A stretch of 48,422 nt of DNA from the NCBI RefSeq assembly GCF_944323605.1, contig NZ_CALUTC010000012.1:1-48422 (forward strand), written 5' to 3'. Positions 17,033 to 26,839 of this stretch are shown one piece after another. The notes under the pieces are model-generated. The model ran no database searches and was not told where the DNA came from. It saw only the letters and a program-made list of their open reading frames with translations. Position 1 is the stretch's first letter, and each line of letters begins with the position of its first letter. A program made the position numbers and the translations under genes. The DNA is from an uncultured Campylobacter sp. GTDB lineage: Bacteria > Campylobacterota > Campylobacteria > Campylobacterales > Campylobacteraceae.

Positions 17033-18880
17033 ATGGGTTTAAGGATAAATACTAACATAGGTGCATTAAATGCACATAACAATATGTTAATAAACTCAAG
17101 AGGGCTTGATAGCTCACTTGAAAAACTCTCGTCAGGTCTTAGGATAAATTCCGCCAAGGATGATGCGTCTGGTATGGCTATAGCAGACCAGCTTAGATCT
17201 CAAGCTTCTACATTAGGTCAAGCCATAAACAATGGTAACGATGCTATGTCTATACTTCAAGTTGCTGATAAGGCTATGGATGAGCAGCTAAAAATTCTTG
17301 ATACTATCAAGACAAAAGCCACTCAAGCAGCTCAAGATGGTCAAAGCACAAAGACAAGAAACATGCTTCAAGCTGATATTAACCGTCTTATGGAAGAGCT
17401 TGATAATATAGCCAACACTACATCTTTTAACGGAAAGCAACTTCTAAGTGGAGGTTTCATAAACCAAGAATTCCAAATCGGTGTTAGCTCAAATCAAACC
17501 ATAAAGGCAAGTATAGGTTCAACTCAAACATCTAAGATAGGTCTTACTCGCTTTGAAACAGGTCAAAATGTTTTGCAAAGTGGCGAAGTTAATATGGTTT
17601 TAAGAAATTATGATGGAGTTAATGATTTTAATTTCCCAAGAGTTACTATCTCTACTTCAGTTGGAACAGGTCTTGGAGCCTTAGCTGAGGAAATAAACAG
17701 GGTTGCTGACTTAACAGGAGTAAGGGCTTCTTTTAATGTTCAAACTATGGGTTCAACTCCTATTAGACAAGGTGTTACAAGCGAAGATTTCTCAATAAAC
17801 GGTGTTATAATCGGTAAAATAGAATATAGAGATAATGATAGCAATAACGCACTAGTTGCAGCAATAAATTCAAAAAAAGATACCACAGGTGTTGAAGCTG
17901 CTAGAGATGCAAACGGTCATTTGCTTTTAACCTCTATCGACGGTCGCGGTATAAAAATCACAGGTTCTGTTGGTGCAGGAGCTGGCATACCTATAAATAT
18001 GCTTGAAAATTACGGTCGTTTATCTTTAGTAAAAAATAATGGTGGTGATATATCTGTAGAAGGGCTAGGTTTTGGTTTTGATGATGACAAGCTTGTATCT
18101 CAAGCCTCTGTTTCTTTAAGAGAAACTAAAGGTAAATTATCTCAAAAACTAGCTGATGCTATGGGTTTTAACTCCTTTGAAAAGATAGCTACTATAACAG
18201 TAGGTGTTTCTTCAATAAGTATATTGCAAGGCACTGGGCTTAGCACTTATACACAACTTGTTTATGGTGCTGGTTCTGGACTTTCTACTTTTGTAACTAC
18301 TGCTGCTTCTAATGCAGGATATAATATAGACATAGGACCTGGTTTGGGTGTGCTTTCTAATATGAGTTTAGCCGCTGCTGGTACAGGTTTTTCATCTCTA
18401 GCTGATATAATTTCCGTTGTTAAATTTTCAGCCGTGTATGATGTAGCGTTAAATGCTGTTTCTACATACAATGGCGAACTTTTAATTGCGACAGCCGCTG
18501 CAAATGGACTTTCTACTATATCTTTGCTTGGAGTTGAAAGATTAGAAGAAAGAAAAATGCAAATAGGACTTGAGCAAACAGCTGGTGTTACAACTCTTCA
18601 AGGGGCTATGTCTGTTATGGATGTAGCTGAAACTGCTATAATAAATCTAGACCAAGTAAGAGCTGATATAGGTTCTGTACAAAATCAACTTCAAGTAACT
18701 ATAAATAATATAAGCGTTACTCAAGTAAATTTAAAATCAGCAGAATCAACAATAAGAGATGTGGATTTCGCCGCTGAAAGTGCGAATTTCTCAAAACACA
18801 ACATACTAGCACAAAGTGGTTCTTACGCTTTAGCTCAAGCTAACGCTTCACAACAACACGTCCTACAACTCTTGCAGTAA
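17033..18880 (+). CDS. Flagellin (FlaB-type by promoter), unusually long
   Basis: This is the filament subunit exported through the flagellar type III system. The N-terminal D0/D1 region ([20 protein letters not shown] to about residue 175) and the C-terminal D1/D0 region (from about 505, [18 protein letters not shown] to HVLQLLQ) are typical Campylobacter sequence. The ATG at 17033 is chosen because AAAGGA lies six bases upstream and MGLRINTN is the conserved start. The 615 residues exceed the roughly 575 of C. jejuni FlaA, and the extra length is in the surface-exposed middle (about 180-500), rich in Ser/Thr/Gly/Ala and likely glycosylated. No second flagellin gene lies beside it, unlike the C. 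jejuni flaA-flaB tandem. A strong hairpin follows the stop. Confidence 0.92.
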   Translation: MGLRINTNIGALNAHNNMLINSRGLDSSLEKLSSGLRINSAKDDASGMAIADQLRSQASTLGQAINNGNDAMSILQVADKAMDEQLKILDTIKTKATQAAQDGQSTKTRNMLQADINRLMEELDNIANTTSFNGKQLLSGGFINQEFQIGVSSNQTIKASIGSTQTSKIGLTRFETGQNVLQSGEVNMVLRNYDGVNDFNFPRVTISTSVGTGLGALAEEINRVADLTGVRASFNVQTMGSTPIRQGVTSEDFSINGVIIGKIEYRDNDSNNALVAAINSKKDTTGVEAARDANGHLLLTSIDGRGIKITGSVGAGAGIPINMLENYGRLSLVKNNGGDISVEGLGFGFDDDKLVSQASVSLRETKGKLSQKLADAMGFNSFEKIATITVGVSSISILQGTGLSTYTQLVYGAGSGLSTFVTTAASNAGYNIDIGPGLGVLSNMSLAAAGTGFSSLADIISVVKFSAVYDVALNAVSTYNGELLIATAAANGLSTISLLGVERLEERKMQIGLEQTAGVTTLQGAMSVMDVAETAIINLDQVRADIGSVQNQLQVTINNISVTQVNLKSAESTIRDVDFAAESANFSKHNILAQSGSYALAQANASQQHVLQLLQ

Positions 18881-18884
18881 ATTC

Positions 18885-19685
18885 TTAATAAGCTATCAAA
18901 AAACCTATTGATAGCTTATTTACCATTCTATTATAATTCGTTAAATTTTCACCATAGCCGTAATAATACTTCAGGTAATAAAACACTCCATTATCAAACA
19001 AATCAAATCCTGTGTTTAGCTCTAAACCTAGTTTATTGTTTTTGAAATTTAGATTGTTTTTTAATATCAGCTCCGTAAAAAAATCCTTGCTTAGATTGTA
19101 TTTAATCAAAAGGTCAAAATTTCCCATATAGTTTAGAATGTCTTTGTTGTCGTCTTTGCTTGATTTTTCTGGAATTCTATACCAAATTCTAGGCACTATA
19201 GTAAGATTGTTTTTTGAAAAAACAAAAGAGGCGTAAATTCTATTCCAAGAGCGAGATTCTAAATTTGAATTGTCTTTTCCATTTGATTCGTGAAGTAAGG
19301 ATATGCTTAGGTTTTTAAGACTGGAAAAATTTTCAAATTTCAAAGGAAAAAGTATGAAAAATTCGGGTTGAAAATTTAATTCTTTAAAAGGAGCAGAATT
19401 TTTATAAGCTTGCCACCAAGCCTTTTGAGTGTATGCAAAATAATACACCTCATCTAAAGAAAGCAAATTTTCAAAAAGTGGCTTTTTTATACTGATTTGA
19501 AATTTGATTTCCGCTCTTTTATCTTTTGGATATTTACCTTTAAAAGTGTATGAAAGTGGCAGAAAATAATTTGTATTGTGTGTGCTTATATTAAGAATAT
19601 TGTTAAATGTATCATTTGATTCGCTCTTTACTTCGCTATATGAGAAGCTTACTAAAAACAAGAATAAAAATAATATTTTAAACAT
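18885..19685 (-). CDS. pldA: Outer membrane phospholipase A
   Basis: PldA (OMPLA) is a calcium-dependent 12-stranded barrel enzyme of the outer membrane that hydrolyses phospholipids and is linked to haemolysis in Campylobacter (Cj1351). A signal peptide covers residues 1-17 (ending SFSYSE). The active site is visible: HESNGKDNS with the catalytic His and Ser around 131-133, and SRSWNR with the Asn about twelve residues later. YYYGYGENLTNYN near the end is the second family signature. The length of 266 residues is somewhat short but complete. It overlaps the mobA end by eight bases, the same pairing as in C. jejuni. Confidence 0.93.
   Translation of the reverse strand: MFKILFLFLFLVSFSYSEVKSESNDTFNNILNISTHNTNYFLPLSYTFKGKYPKDKRAEIKFQISIKKPLFENLLSLDEVYYFAYTQKAWWQAYKNSAPFKELNFQPEFFILFPLKFENFSSLKNLSISLLHESNGKDNSNLESRSWNRIYASFVFSKNNLTIVPRIWYRIPEKSSKDDNKDILNYMGNFDLLIKYNLSKDFFTELILKNNLNFKNNKLGLELNTGFDLFDNGVFYYLKYYYGYGENLTNYNRMVNKLSIGFLIAY
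18887..18920. terminator. Bidirectional terminator between flagellin and pldA
   Basis: AATAAGCTATCAA and its perfect complement TTGATAGCTTATT form a 13-base-pair stem with an eight-base loop, six bases after the flagellin stop. The whole hairpin lies within the last codons of pldA on the other strand (the ...FLIAY end), so it must serve as coding sequence and terminator at once. Confidence 0.75.
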
Positions 19686-20235
19686 TTTTCAAATAATCCT
19701 CATAAAAATTTAAATTTAAAAAAGCTTTATCGTTTTTAAATTCGAGTTCGTAAGCTTTGGCTTCTTTTGCAAAAAGCTTTATTTTATGTATGTCTTTTTT
19801 TAAAAAATTTTCACAAAGCGATGAAAGAGAGCTATGATAAAAGCCACAAAGACAGTGAATACCGTCTTTTGTTTTAGGTATCACTGCTTTTGATAGATTT
19901 ATTTTTTCAAAAAGAGCTTGAATTTCTATCTTAGATATATTTGGCATATCCACAGCACATATAAAAACAAAACTGTCATTAAAGGTTTTTAAGCTTGTGT
20001 AAAGTGCTAACATTGGTGAATACAAAGCTTCATCATCTAGTATTAAATTTGGAAATTTTTTATCAAATTTATCTATTTTCGTGCTTATATACACTTTGTT
20101 GAAAATTTTGTTTAGCTTTTCGTATTGGTATTGAATCAAGCTTTTGTTTTTTATTTTTAAAAAGCATTTATCTTGCTTCATTCTGCTTGATTTGCCTCCG
20201 CATAAAATCACTGCTGGTATTTTTTCTAAGTTCAT
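19678..20235 (-). CDS. mobA: Molybdenum cofactor guanylyltransferase
   Basis: MobA transfers GMP to molybdopterin, making the MGD cofactor needed by enzymes such as the TorA-like reductase in this window, formate dehydrogenase and nitrate reductase. The nucleotidyltransferase signature ILCGGKSSRMKQDKC is at residues 9-23, and FICAVDMPNIS carries the metal-binding Asp. The frame extends upstream to 20274, but the ATG at 20235 is chosen because GAGGG lies just before it and the signature then sits at the usual distance. 185 residues. It diverges from the NFACT gene with about 68 bases between the starts. Confidence 0.9.
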   Translation of the reverse strand: MNLEKIPAVILCGGKSSRMKQDKCFLKIKNKSLIQYQYEKLNKIFNKVYISTKIDKFDKKFPNLILDDEALYSPMLALYTSLKTFNDSFVFICAVDMPNISKIEIQALFEKINLSKAVIPKTKDGIHCLCGFYHSSLSSLCENFLKKDIHKIKLFAKEAKAYELEFKNDKAFLNLNFYEDYLKNV

Positions 20236-20303
20236 AATCCCTCTTTTGTAATGAAATTTTAAGGCAAAAAGCATTAAAATAAGTTAAAAATGAGGCTTTG
20301 GCT

Positions 20304-21608
20304 ATGAAATATACCGCCTTAGTGCAAATAAAAACATATCTTTGTGCTTTCAAAAAAATCGACTTTATAAAAAGAGTAGATGATAATTTATTTAAAATTT
20401 CTTTTGATAAAGAAGAGCTTTTTTTTGATTTGAATCGTTCTTGTTCAGGAATTTATAAGGCACAAATTTTAGAAAAAACATATAAAGCCCCTTTTGATTT
20501 ATTGCTTAAAAAATATTTCACAAATTCTACTATAAAAGATATATGCGTATTAGAAAACAATAGAATTCTACGCATACAGGTTAATTTAAATAAAGCTTAC
20601 AAAAGCTTTGATATTGTTATTTATTTTGAATTTACTGGAAAAAACACAAATGCGATAATAACAGATGAAAAAGATATGATACTTTCTGCATTAAGGTATT
20701 CAGAAAATTCGCTTAGAAGCATAAAAGTTGGAGCTATTTTGCAAAAATTAGATGGCATTGAAATTAAAGAAAAAAAAGTCATAATAGATAATTTTGATGA
20801 ATATTTTAAGCATAGTTTTAATGCTTTAAAACAAAGCGAACTTTTAAATTTAAAGGCACAAAAAGAATCAAAAATAAAATCAAAAATTGCCTCAGTAAAA
20901 AAAATATTTGATAAGCTAGAAAATGAAGAATCCCTTTTACAACAAGCACAAGATTTATCCCTAAGAGCTGATGTTATATTTTCAAATTTGCATAATATAA
21001 AAGATTACGAACGAAATTTCACTTTAAAAGATTTTAATGGCAAAGAATTTGTTTTTAACTTAGACAAAGCAGCTAAAATCAGTGCAAATGATTTTTATAA
21101 ACAGGCAAAAAAGCTAAAGCAAAAGGCTAAAAATTTGCATTTACAAAGAGAAAATTTAAGACAAAAGATTGAAAATTTAGAACTTTTGTTAGATTTAATT
21201 AAAACGGCGTCTTCAAAAACCGAGCTTGAAATTTTGCTACCTAATAAAGAAAAATTTGACAATAAAGAGGAAAAAAATAAATCAGTCTTAAATTTTTATT
21301 TTAATGGTTTTAAAATAAGTGCTGGTAAGAATGAAAAAGCTAATGAGTATCTTTTAAAAAACAGCAAAAAAGATGATTTGTGGTTTCATATAAAGAATTT
21401 ATCAAGTGCTCACATTTTTATACATTCAAACAAGACTAAGATTAGTGATGATGTGATACAATTTGCTTCAAAACTTTGTGTAAATTTATCAAATCTAGCT
21501 CGTGGGTCTTATTTGGTGGATTACACTCAAAGAAAATTTGTTAAAATAAGACAAAAGGCTTTTGTAAATTATACGAATTTCAAAAGCTTAACTGTCATAA
21601 AGGAGTAG
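20304..21608 (+). CDS. NFACT family protein (RqcH/fibronectin-binding-like)
   Basis: NFACT proteins (bacterial RqcH, older name fibronectin-binding protein) bind obstructed 50S-peptidyl-tRNA complexes and add C-terminal alanine tails. The N-terminal NFACT-N domain fills the first 170 residues and a long coiled coil runs from about 190 to 300 (KQAKKLKQKAKNLHLQRENL). The NFACT-R domain at 330-420 contains KDDLWFHIKNLSSAHIFI. The usual Gly/Asp-Arg pair of NFACT-N is less clear. The open frame begins at a TTG at 20298, but the ATG at 20304 is the more natural start. The C. jejuni homologue Cj1349c was described as an adhesin. It heads a long plus-strand operon. Confidence 0.88.
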   Translation: MKYTALVQIKTYLCAFKKIDFIKRVDDNLFKISFDKEELFFDLNRSCSGIYKAQILEKTYKAPFDLLLKKYFTNSTIKDICVLENNRILRIQVNLNKAYKSFDIVIYFEFTGKNTNAIITDEKDMILSALRYSENSLRSIKVGAILQKLDGIEIKEKKVIIDNFDEYFKHSFNALKQSELLNLKAQKESKIKSKIASVKKIFDKLENEESLLQQAQDLSLRADVIFSNLHNIKDYERNFTLKDFNGKEFVFNLDKAAKISANDFYKQAKKLKQKAKNLHLQRENLRQKIENLELLLDLIKTASSKTELEILLPNKEKFDNKEEKNKSVLNFYFNGFKISAGKNEKANEYLLKNSKKDDLWFHIKNLSSAHIFIHSNKTKISDDVIQFASKLCVNLSNLARGSYLVDYTQRKFVKIRQKAFVNYTNFKSLTVIKE

Positions 21609-21610
21609 GT

Positions 21611-21979
21611 ATGGCGATCTCACCTGTTGGAAATGCACAGTTTGTGCATCAAAATGCACCAGTTGCCTCAACTCATTTAAGTAATGAACAAGCAAAAACG
21701 AATTTTGCTACCATTGCAAATTTAAGTGAATTTCAAGAAAAAGAAAAAATTGTGGATAAGCTTGAAAAGGTGAATGAAAGCCACGAGATAAAAGAAGAGG
21801 TTAAGGAAAAGAAAGAGGAAGAAAATCAAAAGAAAAAGCAAGAAAATAGGCAAGACAGCAATAAAGATGATGATGATAAAGTAGAGCTTGTTCAAGATGA
21901 GGAGGAAAGTGGCTTAGATGAGCAAGAACTTGAATTTAAAAATTCTCATAAAATAAAACGTCTTGATTTAAGTATTTAA
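21611..21979 (+). CDS. Charged low-complexity protein of unknown function (Cj1348c-like)
   Basis: A 122-residue protein with no signal peptide. Residues 45-110 are almost entirely Lys, Glu, Asp and Gln, probably a single charged helix or a disordered tail, and the end is IKRLDLSI. The gene starts two bases after the NFACT stop and ends ten bases before cdsA, matching the unnamed gene at this place in C. jejuni. I recognise no domain. Position suggests co-expression with envelope genes, nothing more. Confidence 0.7.
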   Translation: MAISPVGNAQFVHQNAPVASTHLSNEQAKTNFATIANLSEFQEKEKIVDKLEKVNESHEIKEEVKEKKEEENQKKKQENRQDSNKDDDDKVELVQDEEESGLDEQELEFKNSHKIKRLDLSI

Positions 21980-21989
21980 GGAGAAATGT

Positions 21990-22718
21990 ATGTTTGATAT
22001 AAAAAGGATAATAAGCGGCATTGTAATGGCAGCTGTTGTTGTGCTTGTCGCTTTGATAAATGATAAAATTTTAACCTTTGTTTTGTTTGCTGGTATTTTA
22101 TTTTTAGCATTTAATGAGGCTAAAAATCTTTTTAAAGCTGACGAAGCAAGCGTTGTTTTAGCCCTTTTGTTTTTCATAATAGCTTTTTTTTCAAAGGAAG
22201 CTATATCTTTAGGTATATTGCTAGTTATTTTGGTGCTAGGTTATATGGCTTACAGAAAGAGCGAGGATATTAAACAAATTTTACCTTACATATATCCTAC
22301 TGTGCCTATATTTGCTTTATGGCATTTGTATGTAAATGAAGGTATGTTCGAGCTTTTTTGGCTTATATTTATAGTGGTTATTTGCGATAGTTTTGCGTAT
22401 TTTACAGGCAAATTTATAGGCACAAAACAGTTTTCTCAGTCAAGCACTTCAAAAACAGTAGAAGGAGTAGTTGGAGGGCTTGTCTTTGCGAGTGTTCTTG
22501 GAGCTTTTGTGGGCTTTTTTTCTTATGGTTTCTTTTTTTCTTTATTTGTATCCTTTGTGGTAGCTGTGTTTGGAGTTCTTGGAGATTTGATAGAAAGCTA
22601 TTTTAAAAGAAGGGCAAATGTAAAAGATAGTGGTTCTTTAATACCAGGACACGGAGGTATTTTAGACCGCATAGATGCTGTTATCATAGCATCTATAGCT
22701 ATGGTTGTTCTTGTATGA
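21990..22718 (+). CDS. cdsA: Phosphatidate cytidylyltransferase
   Basis: CdsA makes CDP-diacylglycerol from phosphatidic acid and CTP, the branch point of phospholipid synthesis, in the inner membrane. There are about seven hydrophobic segments, and the family signature [18 protein letters not shown] stands near residues 211-228. The length of 242 residues is usual for the group. RBS AAGGAG precedes the ATG. Its TGA overlaps the dxr start (ATGA), so the two are translationally coupled. Confidence 0.94.
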   Translation: MFDIKRIISGIVMAAVVVLVALINDKILTFVLFAGILFLAFNEAKNLFKADEASVVLALLFFIIAFFSKEAISLGILLVILVLGYMAYRKSEDIKQILPYIYPTVPIFALWHLYVNEGMFELFWLIFIVVICDSFAYFTGKFIGTKQFSQSSTSKTVEGVVGGLVFASVLGAFVGFFSYGFFFSLFVSFVVAVFGVLGDLIESYFKRRANVKDSGSLIPGHGGILDRIDAVIIASIAMVVLV

Positions 22719-23791
22719 TATTATGCGGAAGCACAGGCAGTATAGGACTTAACGCCCTAATTCTTGCAAGAAAGTATAATATAAACATATCCGCACTTTC
22801 TTGCGGAGAAAATATATCTTTGCTAAACGAGCAAATACAAGAATTTAAACCAAAATTTGTTTGTATAAAAAATGAAAATGATAAAAAATTAGTAAAATTT
22901 CCTAGTTCTAAAATTTTTGTTGGACAAAATGGGCTTGAAAAACTTTTAAAAGAGTGCGATGATGATTTAGTCTTAAATGCTATCGTGGGCTTTGCTGGTT
23001 TTAATGTAAGCTTAACAGCAAAAAAACTTAACAAAATTTTAGCACTTGCAAATAAAGAAAGCTTGGTTGTTGGTGGTAAATTTTTAAAAGGTGCAAATAT
23101 AAGAGCTATAGACAGCGAACACGCTGCTTTAAATATGCTTTTAAAAGAGCAAAAAAATATAAAAAAAATACTCATAACAGCAAGTGGAGGAGCTTTTTTT
23201 AAACATAAAGTAAAAGATTTAAAATATGTAAGCTCAAAAGACGCTTTAAAACACCCAAATTGGAGTATGGGTGCAAAGATAACAATAGATAGTGCCACTA
23301 TGGCAAATAAACTTTTTGAAATTTTAGAAGCTTATTATCTGTATGGATTTAAAAATATAGACGCTATCATAGAGCCAAGATCCTTAATACACGCACTTTG
23401 TGAATTTAAAGATGGAGGCACAAGTCTTTACGCTTCTAGTGCTGATATGAAGCTTTCGATTTCACAGGCACTTTTTGAAAAAAATGACAAAAATATTTTA
23501 AATTCACTTGACTTTTTGAAAATTCCTAGTTTAAAATTTTATAAAATAAGTCTTAAAAAATATCCAATTTACAGTTTAAAGGATATTTTATTAAATAAGC
23601 CTGATTTAGGTGTTATCGTAAATGCGGCAAATGAGTATTGGGTGTATAAATTTTTAAGTGGAAATTGTGCTTTTTTAGATATAGCAAACGGTATATTTAA
23701 AGCGCTTGACAAATTTGCTGATATTAAGATAAATGAGATAGAAGAAATTTTTTATTTAGATAAAAAGGTAAAGGAATTTTGTGCTAGTTAG
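22715..23791 (+). CDS. dxr: 1-deoxy-D-xylulose 5-phosphate reductoisomerase
   Basis: Dxr converts DXP to MEP with NADPH, the committed step of the non-mevalonate isoprenoid pathway. NADPH-binding GSTGSIG is at residues 5-11. Metal and substrate contacts appear in [18 protein letters not shown] (Asp and Glu ligands), ITASGGAFF, and [20 protein letters not shown], the longest conserved block. The length of 358 residues is slightly short, as in C. jejuni. It overlaps cdsA by four bases and pgp1 by eleven. Confidence 0.95.
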   Translation: MILCGSTGSIGLNALILARKYNINISALSCGENISLLNEQIQEFKPKFVCIKNENDKKLVKFPSSKIFVGQNGLEKLLKECDDDLVLNAIVGFAGFNVSLTAKKLNKILALANKESLVVGGKFLKGANIRAIDSEHAALNMLLKEQKNIKKILITASGGAFFKHKVKDLKYVSSKDALKHPNWSMGAKITIDSATMANKLFEILEAYYLYGFKNIDAIIEPRSLIHALCEFKDGGTSLYASSADMKLSISQALFEKNDKNILNSLDFLKIPSLKFYKISLKKYPIYSLKDILLNKPDLGVIVNAANEYWVYKFLSGNCAFLDIANGIFKALDKFADIKINEIEEIFYLDKKVKEFCAS

Positions 23792-25175
23792 ATTTATTTG
23801 TTTTATTTTTTTGAGTTTTTCTTATTTATTTTCTTTGGATTTTACGGTTACTGAAAAAGGTAAAAGTTTAGATGATAATAATACTATTCTAATCTTTGGC
23901 GGTATGCAAGGAGATGAGCCAGGAGGCTTTCACGCAGCCTCTTTGCTTATAAGTGATTATAATATCACAAAAGGAAAAATAATAGTTGCACCGAATTTGG
24001 CATTTGATAGTATTATAAAAAGAAGTAGGGGAGCAAATGGCGATTTAAATAGAAAATTTGCCAGCCTTAGTCCAAATGACCCAGATTACAAAACTGTTCA
24101 AAGGATTAAAAAGCTTATTTTAAGAGATGAGGTTGGTATGATTATCAACCTACACGACGGTTGGGGTTTTTATAGACCTACCTTTATGAATGCTAAGAAA
24201 AATCCAAAAAGATGGGGTAATTCTGGCGTGATAGATACGCACGAGATAAATGCTAGTAAGTATAGCCGCTTAGATATAATCGCTCAAAGTGCAGTCGAGG
24301 CTGTGAATTCTTTTTTAATAGATCCAAAACATAGATTTTTTGTTAAAAATACACAAACAAAAGAGCTTGATGATACCGAGATGTTAAAGGCTCTTACTTA
24401 TTTTGCTATATCAAACAATAAAGCCGCATTTGCTAATGAGGCTAGTAAGGATTTGCCCGTGCATTTAAGGGTTTATTACCATTTACTTGCGATAGAGCAT
24501 TATTTGAATATAGCTGGGATAGAATTTACAAGATCTTTTGAGCTAAATCCTGAAGAGATTAAAAAAGTTATAAACCAAGAGCTTCATATAAAACTTTTTG
24601 GAAACAAAATTCTATATATATTAGATAAGCCAAAACCAAGCATTAACTATGTCCCAACGCCTATTTATGGAAATTTAGGATATGAAACTAGCAATGAACT
24701 AACAGCGATCATAGCAGAGCAGTCTTCATTTTTTGTGCAATATGGCAACAATTTTCAAACAAGGCTTTTTCCTGAATACTTTGAATTCTCCTATGCCTTT
24801 GATGAATTTGAGTTGATAGTAGATGGAGTTAGTATGATTTCTCCATTTGCCTCTAAAATAGTAGTAAATGATACCTTGATGATACCTAAGATGAATGGAG
24901 TTAGAGTAAATGTCATAGGTTTTGATTATGCAAAAGATGAAAGCGGCATAGAAATAAGAAAAAAAGATATGCAAAGGCAGTTTTCATTAGACGCTGCTGG
25001 TAGGTATTTTAGAGTAGAATTTTATGAGTTAAGGAATGCAAATTTAAATCAACAATTTTTTCCAAAAACAGATAGTAAAAATATAGACAATGCCCCTTAT
25101 CTAAGCGAAAGACAGTATCAAGAAGCACTCAAAAAAGATAAATTTTTAGGCTCTATCTTAGTGGAATTTAAATGA
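23781..25175 (+). CDS. pgp1: Peptidoglycan DL-carboxypeptidase, M99 family (Pgp1/Csd4 type)
   Basis: This is a periplasmic zinc carboxypeptidase that trims peptidoglycan tripeptides to dipeptides and is needed for helical cell shape (C. jejuni Pgp1, H. pylori Csd4). The signal peptide is the first 18 residues (ending YLFSLDF). Likely zinc ligands are the Gln and Glu in [10 protein letters not shown] and the His in [11 protein letters not shown], the unusual Gln-Glu-His set of this family. Two smaller domains follow, making 464 residues. The start is a GTG five bases after AAGGA, inside the end of dxr. Its end overlaps tsaD by four bases. Confidence 0.93.
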   Translation: MLVRFICFIFLSFSYLFSLDFTVTEKGKSLDDNNTILIFGGMQGDEPGGFHAASLLISDYNITKGKIIVAPNLAFDSIIKRSRGANGDLNRKFASLSPNDPDYKTVQRIKKLILRDEVGMIINLHDGWGFYRPTFMNAKKNPKRWGNSGVIDTHEINASKYSRLDIIAQSAVEAVNSFLIDPKHRFFVKNTQTKELDDTEMLKALTYFAISNNKAAFANEASKDLPVHLRVYYHLLAIEHYLNIAGIEFTRSFELNPEEIKKVINQELHIKLFGNKILYILDKPKPSINYVPTPIYGNLGYETSNELTAIIAEQSSFFVQYGNNFQTRLFPEYFEFSYAFDEFELIVDGVSMISPFASKIVVNDTLMIPKMNGVRVNVIGFDYAKDESGIEIRKKDMQRQFSLDAAGRYFRVEFYELRNANLNQQFFPKTDSKNIDNAPYLSERQYQEALKKDKFLGSILVEFK

Positions 25176-26179
25176 GAAACTGTATTCTAGCCATAGAAAG
25201 CTCTTGTGATGATAGTTCTTTAGCTATCATCAACAAAGATGATCTTTCGCTAGTTTTTGAATCAAAAATATCACAAGAAAAAGAGCATAGCAAATACGGT
25301 GGAGTGGTGCCTGAGTTGGCTTCAAGACTTCATACAAGTGCTTTAGCAAAAATTTTAGAGCATTGTAAGCAGCACTTTGACAGACTTTGTGCTGTAGCGG
25401 TTACGAATGAACCGGGATTAACTGTATCTTTAATAGGTGGCATAATTATGGCAAAAACCTTAGCCTTAAGCCTTTGCTTGCCATTAATAGCCATAAATCA
25501 TTTACGAGGTCATATATATTCTTTATTTTTGAACGAAGAAGCTAAATTTGATATGGGTGTTTTGCTTGTAAGTGGTGGGCATACTATGTTGTTTTATATA
25601 GATGAAAAAGCTAGGATAAATCTAATAGCACAAAGTAGCGATGATAGCTTTGGTGAGAGTTTTGACAAGGTTGCAAAGATGATGAATTTAGGCTATCCAG
25701 GCGGTGTTGTTATAGAAAATTTAGCACTTAAAGCCAAACATAAAAATTTAAAATTCACAGTCCCTCTAAGCTCTACAAAAGAGCTTAAATATAGTTTTTC
25801 AGGTCTTAAAAACCAGGTTCGTTTAGAGCTTTTAAAGCATAAAATTTTAGATGAAAGCACAAAGTCTGAAGTTGCTTTTGCTTTCGAGGAGGCTGCTATT
25901 TCGCACATAATGCAAAAATTAAGTCTGGCTTTTAAAAAATACAATTTTAAAAAATTTGGCATAGTTGGCGGTGCAAGTGCAAATTTAAAGCTAAGATCTA
26001 AGGTGCAAGAGCTTTGCGATTCTTATAAATGTGAGCTTAAGCTAGCACCGTTAAAATACTGCTCTGATAATGCCTTAATGATAGCAAGAGCAGCTTGTGT
26101 AGCTTATACAAATAAAGATTTTGTGGATATAAGCGAAGATATAATGCACAGTAAAAACACAAATTTTAACTTTGTTTAA
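25172..26179 (+). CDS. tsaD: tRNA N6-adenosine threonylcarbamoyltransferase TsaD
   Basis: TsaD moves the threonylcarbamoyl group onto A37 of ANN-decoding tRNAs, with TsaB and TsaE as partners. It shows the ASKHA-fold start LAIESSCDDSSLAI and the metal-binding pair in INHLRGHIYS. VSGGHTMLFY and SDDSFGESFDKVAKMM line the nucleotide and product pocket, and GGASANLKLR comes near the end. The length of 335 residues is normal. It is in the same operon as dxr and pgp1 (ATGA overlap) and is followed by the pseudopilin gene after nine bases. Confidence 0.96.
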   Translation: MRNCILAIESSCDDSSLAIINKDDLSLVFESKISQEKEHSKYGGVVPELASRLHTSALAKILEHCKQHFDRLCAVAVTNEPGLTVSLIGGIIMAKTLALSLCLPLIAINHLRGHIYSLFLNEEAKFDMGVLLVSGGHTMLFYIDEKARINLIAQSSDDSFGESFDKVAKMMNLGYPGGVVIENLALKAKHKNLKFTVPLSSTKELKYSFSGLKNQVRLELLKHKILDESTKSEVAFAFEEAAISHIMQKLSLAFKKYNFKKFGIVGGASANLKLRSKVQELCDSYKCELKLAPLKYCSDNALMIARAACVAYTNKDFVDISEDIMHSKNTNFNFV

Positions 26180-26188
26180 GGAAATACT

Positions 26189-26758
26189 ATGAGAAAGGCT
26201 TTTACTGTCTTAGAGCTTATATTTGTTATTGTTATTTTGGGTATTTTAGCTGCCATAGCTTTGCCAAAATTTAGTTCAAGTAAAGATGAAGCCGAGATTA
26301 GTAAGGCACTTAGCAATCTTAAAACTATGATATCTGATTTTAGCACTTATGCCCTTAAAAACGATAGCTTAAGCAGCACGTCTTTGATGAGTTCTGTAAA
26401 TGCTATAGATAACGAGGATTTAAGCTACTTAAATGGGGTAAAAGAGATAAATTTCAAGGTATCAAATGATGAGCAATGTTTAAAAATAATCTTTGTAAAT
26501 GAAAGCTCTATTTTAGCTTTTGGCATAGCTAGCAATGACACAGTTAAGCAACACATTCAAAACATCATTTCCCTGCAAAACCAGCTTTCATCAAATAAAA
26601 GCGATAGCGCCTTAAGAAATCAGCTACTTTCAGCCCAAAATTCCTTAATAAATGCTGATTTTACAAGCACTTCTAATAATAAAGCCTGTGTAGCTTTGAG
26701 CAAGGAAGAAAATTTTAAAAACCTAGCAAGTAAAATTTACATACTACTTGGAAACTAG
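26189..26758 (+). CDS. ctsG: Type II secretion/transformation pseudopilin (CtsG-like)
   Basis: A type IV pilin-like protein of 189 residues. The prepilin signal is short, MRKAFTVLELIFVIVILGIL, with cleavage expected before Phe5 and the conserved Glu at position 5 of the mature form. The preceding residue is Ala rather than the usual Gly, as I recall for the C. jejuni homologue Cj1343c. The rest is a helical, Ser/Asn-rich globular part with two cysteines (DEQCLKI, NKACVAL). In C. jejuni the cts genes are required for natural transformation. RBS AAGGAAA. It is the last gene of this operon. Confidence 0.87.
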   Translation: MRKAFTVLELIFVIVILGILAAIALPKFSSSKDEAEISKALSNLKTMISDFSTYALKNDSLSSTSLMSSVNAIDNEDLSYLNGVKEINFKVSNDEQCLKIIFVNESSILAFGIASNDTVKQHIQNIISLQNQLSSNKSDSALRNQLLSAQNSLINADFTSTSNNKACVALSKEENFKNLASKIYILLGN

Positions 26759-26792
26759 CCTATTTTTTAAGGTAATATTAAGCAAAATTTAA

Positions 26793-26802
26793 GGGGGGGG
26801 GG
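26793..26802 (+). repeat. Homopolymeric G10 tract upstream of the outer membrane barrel gene
   Basis: Ten Gs in a non-coding gap, ending two bases before a TATTAT box and 37 bases before the ATG of the barrel gene. Because no start codon in the barrel frame lies upstream (a TAA precedes the tract in that frame), the tract more likely changes promoter spacing or strength than reading frame. Confidence 0.75.
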
Positions 26803-26803
26803 C

Positions 26804-26809
26804 TATTAT
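26804..26809 (+). promoter_or_regulatory. Possible -10 box abutting the G10 tract
   Basis: TATTAT is one mismatch from TATAAT and lies 31 bases before the ATG, a normal distance in this genome. The G run occupies the place where the extended -10 and spacer would be. Confidence 0.45.
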
Positions 26810-26839
26810 TTTAAGCATATTTTTAAAAAAAGGATTTTT

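Noticed and set aside
17872..17880. A6 run in the flagellin gene as another frame-switch site
   Set aside because: The reading frame is open throughout and the length is common in this genome; nothing sets it apart.
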